A stretch of 64,000 nt of DNA from Aldrovandia affinis (GCA_029706075.1 JAINUG010000031.1:186001-250000), one strand, 5' to 3'; numbered from the stretch's first letter, positions 1 to 13,617 are shown. Notes: a model not told the origin generated them from the sequence alone. Program-made: numbers and translations.

Positions 1-118
1 CCACTGCATACTGGGAACACCCCACAAGACCTGCCGTTTTGGAGATGCTCTGACCCAGTCGTCTAGCCACCACAATTTGGCCCTTGTCAAAGCCGCTCAG
101 ATCCTTACGCTTGCCCAT
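1..118 (-). CDS. Tc1-like transposase N-terminus (partial)
   Basis: The reading frame opens with [20 protein letters not shown] and continues with [12 protein letters not shown] before leaving the window. This is the first helix-turn-helix of a Tc1-type (DDE) transposase, which binds the terminal inverted repeat. The 39 visible codons contain no stop. I chose the ATG at 118 because it gives the usual N-terminus of this fish Tc1 group. The catalytic part is outside the window, so I cannot say whether the gene is intact. Confidence 0.75.
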   Translation of the reverse strand, partial: MGKRKDLSGFDKGQIVVARRLGQSISKTAGLVGCSQYAV

Positions 119-275
119 TTTCCATTTTTCCTGCTTCCAACACATCAACTTCAAGAACTGACTGTTCACTTGCTGCCTAATATATCCCACCCCTTGACAG
201 GTGCCATTGTAACAAGATGATCAATGTTATTCACTTCACCTGTCAGTGGTTTTAATGTTGTGGCTGATCGGTGTG
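1..275 (-). mobile_element. Tc1/mariner element, 5' end, cut by window edge
   Basis: The outer end at 275 abuts a TA followed by a TA microsatellite, as expected for Tc1 insertion at TA. Read on minus, the terminal sequence (starting cacaccgatcagccacaac) leads through about 155 bases to a transposase start codon at 118. The rest of the element lies left of base 1, so completeness cannot be judged. Confidence 0.8.
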
Positions 276-3200
276 TATATATATATATATAAAATATACA
301 TTGGTTGTTTGTTTTCTTTACATCATCTTGTATTGATCACATCATTTTGTTATGCCCAATGAATTCATTTATTTTGTGATGTCATTCCAAACTTTTTTAT
401 TCTCTGTTGATTTGGTGTTGTTTTCCTATGCTATAATACAGCATTGTGATGCTGTACCTTGTTGACCTCTATTTCCCGATCTGTAAATTAAAGTATTATT
501 TTTCTTGCTGTTCCTTTGCTACTTGTGCCTGGTTGCTGCGTATCCATTTCTTTGCCTTTTTATGGGTGTATCCTACCACAAATTGTGATTGAGGGCATTT
601 CATTTCTTTGATTGAGTAATTAGTCTTAATGTGTCGTTATTTGCGACCAACAAAATAGCGACTGGCTTTGTGCTGTGGCTATCTTAGTAAATCTGGCCCT
701 GAGAGTGTTGATCTCCATAGTTGTACTCAATAGAAGAGTTTGAGAGATGACACACTGAAGACATGCATATCTGTATGCTTTAATGTTCAGTTAGTGTTAC
801 GCAAACATAAGCATTATGTGTAAGGACTAAATTCCTAGATTCTGCTGGAATCATAATTAGACTTTCACACCCACACAATTTTGTTAAATTGAATGATCCT
901 TTTGTTTTAGATCTTGCATCCCTCCATTGTCTATTGAGTGAATTGCAGTGAATGCATGACATATTGATATCGGTAGGCACAGAAACTGTTAAAAGCCTCC
1001 TGTTTTTTTCCCCCTGATATTTTTTCTGAGCTATAAACAATACCTCTCTACAATATTGTCATTTTAATGGAATCGAATTTTAAAAATTGCATTCAATATA
1101 ATAAAAAAGCAATCAATCAATCCACAAGACTCTTTCCGTGGTTGCTATGAAACCATTGCAACTGGCTTCAGTGCTGCTCTTGTGCAGTTTCACCTATTTA
1201 TTTGTTTGTTCTTCCATATCGGAGACGACAATTCCAAGACACAAAACAAATACAGCCATTAAAACATACTTATTTCGCTTTAGCACTTTATATCCTACAG
1301 AAGTGTAAAACAACAATCAGGATACTGTGTTAGCTGTCTGCTCAACTTCTACAGCTGCTATTGAGAACCCATTAGGCCTAAATGTTTTAGTGCGTCCATG
1401 TGCAATATCATACTGTTCTTGACTCAGTCCCATTAAAATAACTTATGGTTTAATTAAATACTTTGGTTGCATTGATTCCTATCAGTTAAACGTATGTCAC
1501 TAAGACATAAGGAATGTTTTAGCAAAAATTCCACAGCTAATAAAGCAAAGTGGTGATCTAGGGGGTCTCTGATAATAAATAAATACAAAAAAATATAAAA
1601 ACAATATAACAAACCCGAATTTAAACCAGGATTTATTTTATATTTGAGTTGGAGGTCAATCCCCCATAATCCTCTATCACTGCAGACTTGATTTCTGTAT
1701 GATCAAGACAACATTTTTGTGTGTGTTCAAACTATTTCCCTTAAGCATACAAATACAATGCCATAAGACAAGTTGAAATTAACTTTGCAGTGAATTTTTT
1801 GGGGGAAAATTTGAATTTTATCTCAGGCAGCAGCACAAGATCAGTTCTGAAGAAAATATCCACACAAATTTTGATAACGATTTGTCTGTGTGTGTATCTT
1901 TATGTAGCGTGTGCATGCATATGTGTGTGTGCATGTGGGATTGTGTGTATTGTGTCCATGGCCAGATACTGTGACATTACAAATAATGGTGATTATCAAG
2001 GTTTGAAGAGACTACTAAATTCAAACCTTCTGTACCGTGTCCCTGTCACTGCTATAGTGAATAAGAAGGTTGCTGGGGCTGCTCCTCTCTCTCCAACTCT
2101 CAGCACCTCAGTGTTGTTTCTTTCATTGTCGTGGCCACTCACTCAATTCCTACCTCTCTGGGTAGCCATATGCTTAATTACACTTATCTTTTATCACTAT
2201 AATCCCATATACCATAGTGGGTCATAAACAAAGAAAGTACTGGCAGTATTGTAATGAAAAATTACGGTGATACACTTTTCATTAACTTTTCCCATGGCAT
2301 TCTCTTTACAATATATCATAAATTCACTTGGATGTTTTGTAACAAATGAGAAAATTGAATTTATAATAAAACAGTGTATGTGACACCATGTCTCAGAGAT
2401 AGCAACAACAAAAAAATGATGACAAAGAAAAAACGATCTGTTTATATTCCTTAAAAAAAAGATACATTTAATGATAATTACTTACTTGTTAAAAAAATTA
2501 TAAGAGCAATATAATTTATATAATGAAATGATATACTGTAGATGCTATAATGAAACAGCTACTAATTCAGACCAGTAGAGCATTACAGTAAAACATTGCC
2601 CTGGCTGTTTTAAAATTCCCTTTGAGTAGAAAATTTAAAGCAGTCTCCAGTTTACACATCATTCTGACTGCCGGTTACAGTGATAAACACCAGATACCTG
2701 TATTGATTCTCTCATTCCTGCACAATGCTGACGGGTGTCTCACAAGCTTAATTCTATGGAACTTCAAAATGAGATTACAGATTTTTATCACCAGGCAAAG
2801 AGCAACTCACAAAAGCTTCAGAGAAGCCCTGTCACAAGCGAATCACAACAAACAAGGCTCCCTTTTCCCCGAACGGGCAAGCAGGATTTCTGCTGGAGGA
2901 CTGTGTTTACCGTCGCAAGGAGCTTTGAGCAGGGAATAAATAATAGCAAATAGTTTAATGCACAGAATGAGTTATTCTTGACAGATGCCAGACTGTGACT
3001 AATCGAATGCAAGGGAGAAACCAATTGAAGAGAGTACTGTACAGCTGAGGTGGAGGAAAATCAAGAGGTGGATCATAAATATAAACAGACATAAACCGAT
3101 TGAGGAAGTTACTGTACGAATGTGTGCACTTCAATCCCCTTTTGAATTTTGGTTTCAATATTTTTTTTCACAAAGAAATATAAAATAAAAACATAAAAAA

Positions 3201-4549
3201 ATGTTTAATACTACATGTGTCTTCTACACTTTATCAATCTGTCAGCACTTTATTTCTCTGGTTCCCTCCCAAACAAGCTGTCACAGGGTGCTTCAAATGT
3301 TCAGGATATAGACAATAAAACAAGGCTGATGAAACATTCGGCAAACCCATTCCAAGCTATTCTGGTAAATGGGCCATTAGGCACAGAGGAGGGGAAAAAA
3401 ACGACTCCTGAAGGAAAATAATAAATCTCTGTGGTCAGTTACCTACAGGTACTTAGCTAATAGGAAGCTGTCTTGTATGAACAATGAGACTGCGTAAATA
3501 CCACATCAGAAGAAAAAGGTCATGACCTCTCCATTGATAAATCCATTTCAGAATAAATAAGACTAACACCACACCACAACAGAAGGAATATTTACTTTAT
3601 TGCGAGAGTGCGTCTCACAATAAAATGCCATTATGCCATTAGTAATAATTATTTATATCATTATTTAAAGTAGTCACTTATCGTTTATTATTTATTGAAT
3701 TTTATTTATTTCGAGCATGTATATTTCAATACTTACAACATTATTCATTTCCCTCTTTGCAATCTTTATTGAATTATGAATATAGACACAATTATCAGCT
3801 TGCCTAAGTGTCAAAATGAATTGCAATTTAAGAAAAATAATAAAGCCATGTTCACTGTGTGTAAATCAGGTCAGCAATGATGAATCCCAGTTCATTTTAT
3901 CTCGCCATTTGGCCAGATTGCTTTAGCTAATGAAAACTACTGAGACAGGCGGAAAATCCCAATTTGATTAATAATGAAGAAAAAAGGCCACACGCTCGAC
4001 ATGCATGGCTGAAAGCAAACATGTAACTGTGAAGATTTGCAGCTAAAGGGAGGATGAATGCTTTTAACAGGGATTGGTCTCATTTTGAGTGGGAAAACCA
4101 CAACAAAATTAATGTTTCATTTTAAATCTGAAGTGCTTTGATAATAAAATGAATGTCTTGCGCATTGCAGATTATTTGTGTGGCATATGTGGCCTACTCT
4201 AAGTACTGCACATTTAACAGCTTCCACCCAAAGCAAAGTTAGGTGTCAATCATTGTGCCACCTGGTAGAGCTCAGGCACAAAGCAAATGCGCAAGGTCAT
4301 GTCCAAGGTCTTTTCCCGGTATGCATCGCTCCTTTAAGCTGGATAAAAATATTATAAACACCATGGCTGGCAGGCTTTAGTCATTTAAATGCGCTGTTAA
4401 AAAGCAGCGTACATGCAAAGCTGATGATGCTGTTGATTACTGCTGCAGTACACAGTAGGGTTAGTTCCGCAGCTCATCTCTGACATCTCTCAGTGTGAGC
4501 AAATCTGACACATCCAGCTTTCCATGCTCAAATATTCATGATCACCTAC
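276..4549. other. Intron sequence downstream of the last visible contactin exon; no gene seen
   Basis: AT-rich DNA with a GT-rich tract near 1880-1950. A 145-codon open frame at 1790-2227 runs through that GT repeat and resembles nothing I know. No exon with contactin residues was recognised. Part of 3880-4480 is less repetitive and could hold conserved non-coding sequence, which only a cross-species alignment could show. Confidence 0.5.
445..485 (+). repeat. Unclassified dispersed repeat, copy 1
   Basis: The stretch gatgctgtacct-gttgacc-ctatttcc-gatctgta recurs at 48905-48948 with a few substitutions. Both copies are preceded by a ctttacatcatct motif (around 318-330 and 48862-48873). The intervening distance differs, suggesting deletion in one copy. 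Confidence 0.55.
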
Positions 4550-4734
4550 CATAGAAAGACAGCTTTCCTTTTACGCTGTTCCTCCCTCTAGAGTTCTCCG
4601 CCAGGCATTCGTACAAGCCCGCGTCTTCCTGCTGGAAATACGGAATCTCCAGGACCGCACTGGCTTTGCTCAAATCCACCTTCCTGGAGAATGGGATCCC
4701 ATCCACCCGTCTCCAGTTTATATTTGGGACAGGG
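4550..4734 (-). CDS. cntn3-like: Contactin exon: most of Ig domain 3
   Basis: The exon is 185 bp, with acceptor ctctag before 4734 and donor gtaggt after 4550. It completes the split Asn codon of LGN and reads [18 protein letters not shown], then [19 protein letters not shown], ending at KLSFY in phase 1. The Trp of the Ig core (INWRR) and the second disulfide Cys (GLYEC) are present, as is the AENSRG motif typical of contactin Ig3. No stop or frameshift. The next exon, expected to start Ig4, would lie left of here and was not found. Confidence 0.95.
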
Positions 4735-5234
4735 CTAGAGAAAGCAACAACCCAGAGCAATAGGAATTAAAGCACAGAGTGGCGATTAAATCAGCTTCTA
4801 ACCCTATTACGTGCTAAACTTATCTTAGGATGCTATGTCTTGATTCACAGAAAAAAAAGTTGTATGTCACAGTGCTTAAGACTGTAATTTGTTTTCTGTG
4901 GAGTATTGGGGACAAGTGTTGGAAATGAGCTTTTGGATATAAATACTTCATGTAATTTTTTACATTGTAACAATGCTTTTGCTATGTCCCTGCCAAACAA
5001 ACAGAATAAATAGATACTCTGCGTGAACTCCTTTGTCTGACAATTCAATTAGAACTTTGGTATGCAAAATTTGAAATTGTATGTAGTTGATTACTATGCA
5101 CACCGATCATTAATCAATATATATTGGCACCTGAAAACACAACAATGTATTTCAATAGTTCCTGATACAGTTTGAAATTCATGTTATCATTTACCGAAAT
5201 ATTGGCGAGTGAAAAACACAGATGGGACACTTAC

Positions 5235-5337
5235 TTTCCCAATGCGAAGCACTCCAGCTTTACTGTGGAGCCCTTGGCCACAGGAACGATCTCTGGAAAC
5301 TGGACTTCAATCTTTGGTTCATATTCGCCCATCACGC
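5235..5337 (-). CDS. cntn3-like: Contactin exon: Ig2-Ig3 linker and first half of Ig3
   Basis: The exon is 103 bp, with acceptor ctccag before 5337 and donor gtaagt after 5235. In frame with its neighbours it reads [15 protein letters not shown], then [22 protein letters not shown] is a contactin signature at the start of Ig3, and LECFALG carries its first disulfide Cys. It enters in phase 1, completing Gly, and leaves in phase 2 inside an Asn codon completed by the next exon. All splice consensus bases are intact, so I see no sign of pseudogenisation. Confidence 0.95.
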
Positions 5338-6282
5338 CTGGAGAATGAAATGCAGCACTCAATCAACCTCGCAAGTGGCTAACGCCAGCATCTGAATAAG
5401 GATGTATCGTGTTTCACTTCTCTGCCTTGACTTGATATCGTGCTGCAGTGCAGGTCCCTCAATCCACTTTCTGGGGCCCTCAGATGCAATGCTAAATAAC
5501 GGAAACACTGTACCCCCTTTGCAGCCTGCATTATCTTGATGGCCCCTCAGCTGTAGAGAGCTAATTAAGATTCATATCTTGATTGCCTAAAACGATGAGG
5601 AAGCTAAAATCCAACATGCAATGGTGAATAAGACAGGTGCATTAGCATCATGCGTAATGACTGTCTGGCAGGAGACAAGCTGCAGGAGACAAGCTGACTG
5701 TGACCTCTACGTTGGTCAGTTTAATTGGCCTTTTGGTTCTCAGTAAACAGGTAGGAACACCAAGAAAGAAAATATTCATGGACTCTGAACTAATATTGGT
5801 AGTTTGAAATTCATCTGAATTTGCGTAAATGTTAACCATTATTTACTGTACACAAATCAATATAAATTCCCATTGAATAAAGGGATTAAATAAAAAATCG
5901 ATTCATCCCAACCAGAGTAGATGCACTGTTGTGAGCACTTGGCATTTAATTGCCATTGCAAATTTATACCCAATTTTACTGATTTGCGTGCCTGTAGATA
6001 TTGATAAAAGTATTGCAAAGTTAACATTACCTGCGGCGATATTCAGTCATATGAGCAGTATGGTGTATAAACTAGCAAAACACTCCCATCCTATCACTGT
6101 TAATCTAAAGTCTGAAATCTGTGCATGGCTGTTTACTAAGTGGTAATATTACTCCAAGTAATATTAAGGTAAAGATATGTATGTTCAAAGATAGTAAGGT
6201 CTTTTCCTTATAGGCCCAACAATACCACTTCCAGTAGCAGCAACTTCTACCTAACTTGGATTCTACAAGTTGGTATGGCTGC

Positions 6283-6337
<55 letters not shown>

Positions 6338-6576
6338 GCACACACATACATACACATACATATTCATTGGCCATACAAGAGGAAAACCAGCTAATAATTA
6401 GATCAATGTTGGACAGATGACCTTTATATTCACAGGCCATTGATAAGGCCAGCTTTGAAGCACCGCAACACATGCAAAATAGATTATCTTAATTTTGTAC
6501 CACTGACACAACAGCTAATTTACCGTTGAATGTCATTTGTATTCCTAAAAAATACTGTGGCCTAATGTTCTAAATA
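5338..6576. other. Contactin intron, left part; no gene seen
   Basis: Single-copy-looking AT-rich sequence interrupted by a CA microsatellite (6285-6345). The open frames here are the CA repeat read as Cys/Val or chance frames. No recognisable gene or element. Confidence 0.6.
6285..6345. repeat. (CA)n microsatellite
   Basis: About 26 CA units on plus, then short caagca/cata interruptions. It lies about 400 bp from the 6740-6943 contactin exon. Confidence 0.95.
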
Positions 6577-6650
6577 AATAGAGGGTGCAATTGGCTACCA
6601 AATTGGGAGAAAAACGGGAAAAAATCTGAAAAAATCAATAATATATACAG
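6577..6650 (+). mobile_element. 5'-truncated SINE tail (same family as 52.8 and 58.8 kb)
   Basis: The segment runs gcaattggctaccaaattgg, then gagaaaaacgggaaaaaat and ctgaaa. The same string ends the SINE at 52816-53225 and, inverted, the one at 58785-59039. The tRNA-like head is missing. An A/TA-rich tract follows, and the copy sits just downstream (in transcript sense) of the contactin donor at 6739. Confidence 0.7.

Positions 6651-6654
<4 letters not shown>

Positions 6655-6705
<51 letters not shown>
6655..6705. repeat. (TA)n microsatellite
   Basis: An almost pure TA run of about 22 units next to the SINE tail, within 40 bp of the 5' splice site at 6739. Confidence 0.9.
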
Positions 6706-6708
<3 letters not shown>

Positions 6709-6739
6709 AATCTGTAAGTGGTCGGGACAGTGTCCTCAC

Positions 6740-6943
6740 CATCAGTGCGTAGAACCAGAGGAGTGCGAGGGCCTTGCACCCGGGTCTTTGTGACGGTGTT
6801 GGTCACCACACAGGTGTAGTTGCCCACATCCGAAGGTTCCACCTTTGCGATGTAAAGATTTCCATTTTCCTGAGACACAAATCGTCGGGTGTCCTGCTTC
6901 ACAAACGATGGGTATTCATTGAAGATCCAGGCGTACGAGAGCT
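6740..6943 (-). CDS. cntn3-like: Contactin exon: second part of Ig domain 2
   Basis: The exon is 204 bp, with acceptor ttcacag before 6943 and donor gtgagg after 6740; it enters and leaves in phase 1. It reads [18 protein letters not shown], then [20 protein letters not shown], then [12 protein letters not shown] and TPLVLRTDG. These contain the Ig2 Trp (YAWIF) and the second disulfide Cys (NYTC), and [10 protein letters not shown] and [17 protein letters not shown] are contactin hallmarks. The frame is clean throughout. Confidence 0.96.
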
Positions 6944-7757
6944 CTGTGAAGAAGAACAAAGAATGCCTGATGACAAAACACCCATCACATTTTCACTTAT
7001 TTGGCATATGAATTTCGTAAGCAGCTGATGTTGGCCTTTTTTATTTTCCAGAGTTGCCAAGCTGCCACAGGACAACAAGCAAGAGTGAAAATGACTCATT
7101 TTCAAACTCAAGAACAAATAGAAGGTAAACCCAGGCCGTGCGATTATCCTGCTTCATTTGAAATTGATAGGCCGAGATTCAGTAAAGTCATCTTCAGGAA
7201 GAGTGCAATTCAAGCAAGCAAAAATGAACCTTTCCAGGTTAATCTAGTAGTGACTTTTTGGAGTGATCGAGAGTTATGGCACAATAAGTCAGACCTTCTA
7301 GGCAGTGACAAAACATTGGATTGAACTGCATTTTTCCTTAAAATGGCTTAGTGGTTTTGATTGAATCTAGGCTGTGAAACTTCCAAATACAGTTTTGGAA
7401 CAACAAACATTCAAAATTAGTTGGGAATTAAATTAACCCTGTAAAGACGTAGTCTTAATTACTTAGACAACATTATCTGTAGAAAAACGCAATATAAAGA
7501 TGCTTAAATAAGCAAAAATAAGCAACATATCAAACTTAATTGTCTGATATGTTGTTTTTAATGATGGGAATAAAACATACGATAGGCCACTCGTCACAGA
7601 TGTTCCAAGACTGCTTGCTTTTTAAAATATTTTTTGCAGATTGAATTGGTCTTCATTCATGCATTCAATAACTAAAATTAAGGAACATCCCAAATAGTGG
7701 ACTCTAAAATATGAAGCTGATGCACAAATTTGGAATTAATTCACCATTACAAATGTC
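6944..7757. other. Contactin 27-kb intron, 3' end; no gene seen
   Basis: No repeat or exon recognised. A 107-codon open frame at 7001-7324 (plus) has no recognisable residues and is taken as chance. Confidence 0.55.
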
Positions 7758-8873
7758 CAGTGAGTATAAAAAGTATTCACCCCCTTTGACATTTTATTTT
7801 CTTACTTCATGGAATGAAAATGGATGTAATTGGGATTTCTTGCCACTGATCAACCTCCCCCCAAAAAAAAAAAAAAAAAACTCTCTAATGTCAAATAAAA
7901 ACAACTCTAAAGCTTTTTGTAAATTAATTACAAATAAAAAGCAGACAATAATTGATTGCATAAGTATTCACCGCTTTTTCAAAGACACACCTAATAAACT
8001 GGTGCAATCAATTGTCTTCAGAGGTGACATAATTATTTGAGTGGAGTCCACCTGTGTACAATCAAGGTGTTTCAAATTATTTTAAAATGAAATACACCTG
8101 TGTGAGAGAGGTCGTGAGAGGTTAGTGCGTTGGGAAGTTAGCTGTGTGTGTGTACTGTAGCAGTTGAGCACCTGGATCACCGCTGTGCATGCCAGGTGTG
8201 GTGTGCGTTGGGATTCCATGGCTTTTATTTTTTTGCAAAATTCTCTCGAAAACCCAGCTGAACTGATAAACATGGGAGGATCCACCCTGCAGTCATAGCC
8301 ATGCTTTTAGGTTCTGTTATTCTTTGCATGTGAATATGCAGTTAAACAACACCCTTCTCATTCCCAGTGTAAGTACTAATCTTGAAGTGCATGCAGTCCA
8401 AAAGGATTTCCATTTTCTTATATGGATTTATATGTCTATAAATGCATTTTTTTATTTTCTGGGTATTGTGGTGATACATTTGGCAGTCTGTCATTCTCCT
8501 TCAAGTCATGTAGGCTACATAGTTGCAACTTATGCCAGATGGACACTGGAATGTCAAAAAACCAGCGTGAGATGATTGAGCCAACCAAATCATATTATGT
8601 AAGTTGGTTTGGTAACACACTGTGACCAAACTCTCACTGTATTCACACTGGTTTCTTTTTCTTTTTTGTTATTTCTTTTCCATTTGGTAATAATATGTTT
8701 CCGTAATGAGGCATCCTTCAGAACTGAACTTACACCTGCACAAAGGACATTCCCTTGGTCTTATTTATAAGAGCAGATACTGAGGGGCTGGGGAGTTGAT
8801 TGGAGTTTACTGTACCTTAAGGGACCAGAACCACACGTTAGTGCGGTTAGTGATGACAAATAAGAGCTTCATC

Positions 8874-9880
<1,007 letters not shown>

Positions 9881-10070
9881 CCAAGTATTAAGTCAAGGGG
9901 GGTGAATACTTATGTGATCAATTATTGTCTTTTGTATCTGTAATTAATTAAGAAAAAGCTTTAGAGTTGTTCTTTTATTTTACACTATAGAGTATTTTGT
10001 GTTGATCAGTGGTAAGAAATCCCAGTTAAATCCATTTTGATTTGAGGTAAATGCAAAAAAATTCAACCCA

Positions 10071-11728
10071 TGGCAGCAACTGCTGCACACAATATGTCAT
10101 TAAGGCACAGGAAAGTATTTCAGGAATATTCATATTATTATTAAATTATTCAACATATTACCAAAAGTAAGGACTGCAAGACATTCAGAGTAGCAAGTGG
10201 GTAAAACAAACATGCCTGATTTAGCAGCTGGCTTCACAGGATATTGTCAGGTTTGTAACAGGCAGAATATGCTGAGACGCACTATAAGAGCAAAGTAAAT
10301 GTGCGGTAGTCAAGTTGGCAGCTACAGTGGACATTCTCAAACCATAAATGTCAGAAGGACTTTCATGTCTTATCTGTGTGTCCAGACTCCTTCAAAAAGA
10401 ACAGAACAGAATTTTGAATAGTGACCTTTGGGGGAGGGAATTTGTTTTTCCTATTGTTGGTTCAATGCCTTTCACTCATTAGCTCCTGGGGCCAAACTGA
10501 TTGAAGAGAGAAAAATAAAGAAATGTGTTGTTCTTTTAATGAAGACATGTGTGGACCAGGTGAATATGACATATGTACTGCCTAAACCTCTATATTTTGT
10601 ACAGCAAATATTTATTTAATATCGTTTAAAAGTAAAAGCATAACTGCTTTTGAAATAGCATTTTGTGTTGCGGGAAATACCATACAAAATAAGATGAAAT
10701 ACAATACAAGTAGTTGCAGGCAGCTTCAATATTGAACATTGAAATACCAACTGACATTAAAAATCTGTATTTGGTCATATTTATGAGTGATTATGTGTGT
10801 GATTATGGCACATATATATATTTAGTATGTTGTCCATAAGAAAATACAGCAAAGAGAGCCAATAGATGCACATTTACAAAGGAAGCAGTGTGGGAACTCT
10901 TTTTTCCCCCCTGTCATAAGGGAACCTAAAAGAGCAAGCCCAAAGCAGAGTAAACAGTATCTGAGTGAACATATCAAGGATGTTTCCAAAGCATCAGAGC
11001 AATTGCCCAACAAATGCTGCATTGTACACAAATACATCATGATGGAAAAGGCCTCTAGAAATATGAATAATGCATTTGTAACTTTTCTTCTTGCCAATAG
11101 GTGTTATTTTATTTGAAGAATGCTGGGGCTGTTTTTGATCAGGTGAACACCTGCAACCCTCTCCACAACTCCTTTCCTTCAGACCTTCTTGGACTGCCAG
11201 GCAGAGTGATCCTTTAATCTGGCAGCAGAACACATAATTCCCTGGTCCATAATCTCTGTTCCTCTCACACTGTCCTGCACACTGGCGCCCAGTCTCAGAT
11301 CAGCGCGTCCCAGTGAGCCACAGGCAGCTCCTCGCAGGGCAATACTGAGGGCGGCCGGATCTTCCCGGCCAACTGGAGCATTCTTTCCCTCTGCCTTTAG
11401 AGAAAAAAATGTTGTTGCTTCTTTGCATTTTATTGGTGATATATACTGCAGACTAAAGTTATCAGTTGCTTCATATTTTTTAAATGTAATGTTCGGACTG
11501 AATTATTCTAATCAAGGGCTGCTGAGTTCTAAAGCCCTGCTAATGAACAGGCATGTACCATTTCCCTGCTGAGCCTTATCAAACCCACTCGCTCGTTAAC
11601 GGGCTGGTAATTAAACAAAACAGTCTTGGAGGATTCCTCCCTGGCTCTTTCTGTCTGCTTAGCCATTTATCACTGTGTGATTCTATCCTTACTGCAGCTG
11701 TACCATTAAGCCCAACACTGTGGTAGAA
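10071..11728. other. Intron; no gene or element recognised
   Basis: AT-rich to about 11100. The stretch 11250-11400 is clearly more GC-rich, with CpGs, but no coding frame or repeat was recognised. It could be a conserved non-coding element, but that is a guess. Confidence 0.5.
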
Positions 11729-12005
11729 GCCTAACACATCCCAAGAACACTATCCCTACCTTGAAACATGGTTGCGGGCGCCTAATGCTATGGGTATGCT
11801 CCTCTGCTTCAGGGACTAGAACTCCTATCAAAATAGCTTATAGATATAGAGAGCAAAATGGATAGAGCAAAATAAAGACAAATCTTGGAGGAAAACCTGC
11901 AGCAGTCTACAAGAGACCTGGGACTTGGGAGAAGGTTTATATTCCAGCAGGACAATGACCCAAAGTATACAGCAAAAGCCACATTGGAGTGGTTTAAAAA
12001 ACCCC
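11729..12005 (+). mobile_element. Tc1 transposase fragment
   Basis: The segment corresponds to 9320-9470 of the element to the left (ccaagaacactatccctacc) and extends on to the second catalytic region (ttccagcaggacaatgaccc, giving QQDNDPK). It ends at a Trp-Phe-Lys-Lys stretch, where the text becomes poly-A and poly-C rich. No terminal repeats. The piece is internally rearranged (a repeated agcaaaatggatag). Confidence 0.7.
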
Positions 12006-12099
12006 AAAAAACGTTTTTCCCCCCACTCCCACAGCAACTTGGTTTGTGTGATAAGTTATTTGTAACTTCAAACTATACTACAGAGGTATAACATGTTTG

Positions 12100-12550
12100 G
12101 AGTACTTAGTGCTAGCTATCTTATCTATCTATAGCTTATCTATAAGTTATCTATTACATAGTTTGCTAACATGTATGGCTAGACACGACTGGCTTCTGCA
12201 CAAAACATATGGCAAGCTAGATAACTAACTAACTAACTAACCATTGCTAACTAAAAACGTTTGCAAGAAACTATTTAATACCATCAGGGCAGTCGCAGCT
12301 AGCTTACCAGATGTCACTAGTCAGACATGTTAACAAGCTATTAAATTGAATTGTTCTAACTCCTCAGTTATGGTACAAGTCCCACAAACTTTGATAGAAA
12401 ACTTTATGCATCGTTAGGTAACTTATCTAGCTAGCTAAGTTAGTTCGCTACCGCAACATACTTTGCTAGTTTACAAGCTTATTAAGTTAGGCAATTAATG
12501 TTAGCTAGCTAATGTTAGCTCTGTAAAAAAAAATTGTTTCATCTTACCCT
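12100..12550. repeat. Degenerate GCTA/ACTA-rich tract
   Basis: Dense short repeats such as actaactaactaacta (about 12225-12241), ctagctagctaagtta and ttagctagctaatgttagct. Typical low-complexity DNA with several small palindromes. No gene. Confidence 0.6.
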
Positions 12551-12800
12551 TCATTATTAATGTTATTTTGAGCTAATCTTGACTCAAGCTAACAGGCTTT
12601 TGCTATAATTCTGTCTGTGTTCTTGACAACAAGGACATTTATATTGGCAGGAATAAAAATTCTGTTTACAACACAGGAATTATATTTCTTGGAAGATTTA
12701 CACATACCAAAATACGATAATGTTTACACGATAATGGTTTGAATTTTTTATACTATTGAATTTGAATATTTTTTATGTGGTAAGTAGCCATGGTATAAGT

Positions 12801-12948
12801 GGAATAAACCACTCCAAGCTGTGCGTTCTCAGCATATATACGGCCTTCTGGGCTGCGAACAGCACTCGGCTTAACAACCTCGTGCCGCTGCACTACCCCA
12901 GGCATGAGTATATATCCTGAGAAAGCATGGCTTGTCATGGTTTATTCC
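12801..12948. repeat. Fold-back repeat with about 41-bp imperfect arms
   Basis: The left arm 12801-12841 (ggaataaacc..tctcagcatatatac) is the imperfect reverse complement of 12906-12948 (gtatatatcctgaga..tttattcc), with a GC-richer middle of about 64 bp. Looks like a miniature fold-back element. A diverged relative may lie at 51475-51590. Confidence 0.55.
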
Positions 12949-12965
12949 TTACACATATATATATA

Positions 12966-13516
12966 CAGTACCAGTCAAAAGTTTGAGTACACCTTCCATT
13001 CGGATTATGGCTAATAGGGCACTCCTTCATTCTTCAGCAAGATAACGACCCAAAAAACACCTTGAAATTGTGCAAGAACTATCTGGTGAAGGAGGGATGT
13101 GAAAGACAACTCAAACTAATGACCTGGCCTGCCCAGTGTCCAGACCTCAATCCCATACAACTTGTATGGGACAAACTGGACAGAAGAGGCAAAGCAAAGC
13201 AACCCACAAGTGTCTCTGGGAATTGCTGCAGGAGAGCTGGGAAGACATGTCGGGTGATTTCCTGCTGAAACCTATTAACCGAATGGCCCGTGTTTGTGAG
13301 GCTGTTATCACGGCAAAGGGTGGCTATTTTGAAGAATCCAAGATTCAATTTTCAATACATTTTCTTGAACATTGCTTTGATGTTCCTTTTGTTTATTGTT
13401 ACATGTGTTTTTTGTAATTTTCAAGTATTTACATAAACGTATACGGTGTAAAACACTGTCAATTATAAGATAAACCTAGTTTCCAGCAGGTGTGTCCACA
13501 CTTTTCACTGGTACTG
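12966..13516 (+). mobile_element. Tc1 element, internally deleted, with both terminal repeats
   Basis: The ends are cagtaccagtcaaaagtttg (12966 on) and its inverse, acttttcactggtactg (to 13516), each flanked by TA. At 551 bp, against roughly 1.3-1.6 kb for a full element, it has lost the transposase N-terminus. The remaining plus-strand frame carries FFSKITTQKTP-like text, then MTWPAQCPDLNPIQLVWDKL (13118-13177), the third catalytic block, with Gln in place of the usual Glu (PIQ rather than PIE). Stops and a frameshift are present. Confidence 0.85.
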
Positions 13517-13521
13517 TATAT

Positions 13522-13530
13522 GTATGTATG

Positions 13531-13614
<84 letters not shown>
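13522..13614. repeat. Compound (TATG)n(TA)n(GA)n microsatellite
   Basis: A few tatg units, then about 23 TA and about 16 GA units, directly right of the TA target of the previous Tc1. Confidence 0.95.

Positions 13615-13617
<3 letters not shown>

Noticed and set aside
1790..2227. 145-codon open frame on plus
   Set aside because: It runs through a GT/GC-rich low-complexity stretch and gives Cys/Val/Ile repeats; no family resemblance.
6105..6473. 122-codon frame on minus over the CA repeat
   Set aside because: A Cys-Val repeat caused by the microsatellite.
11250..11400. GC-rich patch considered as a promoter or exon
   Set aside because: No open frame of contactin type, no TATA or clear CpG island length; left as unexplained.
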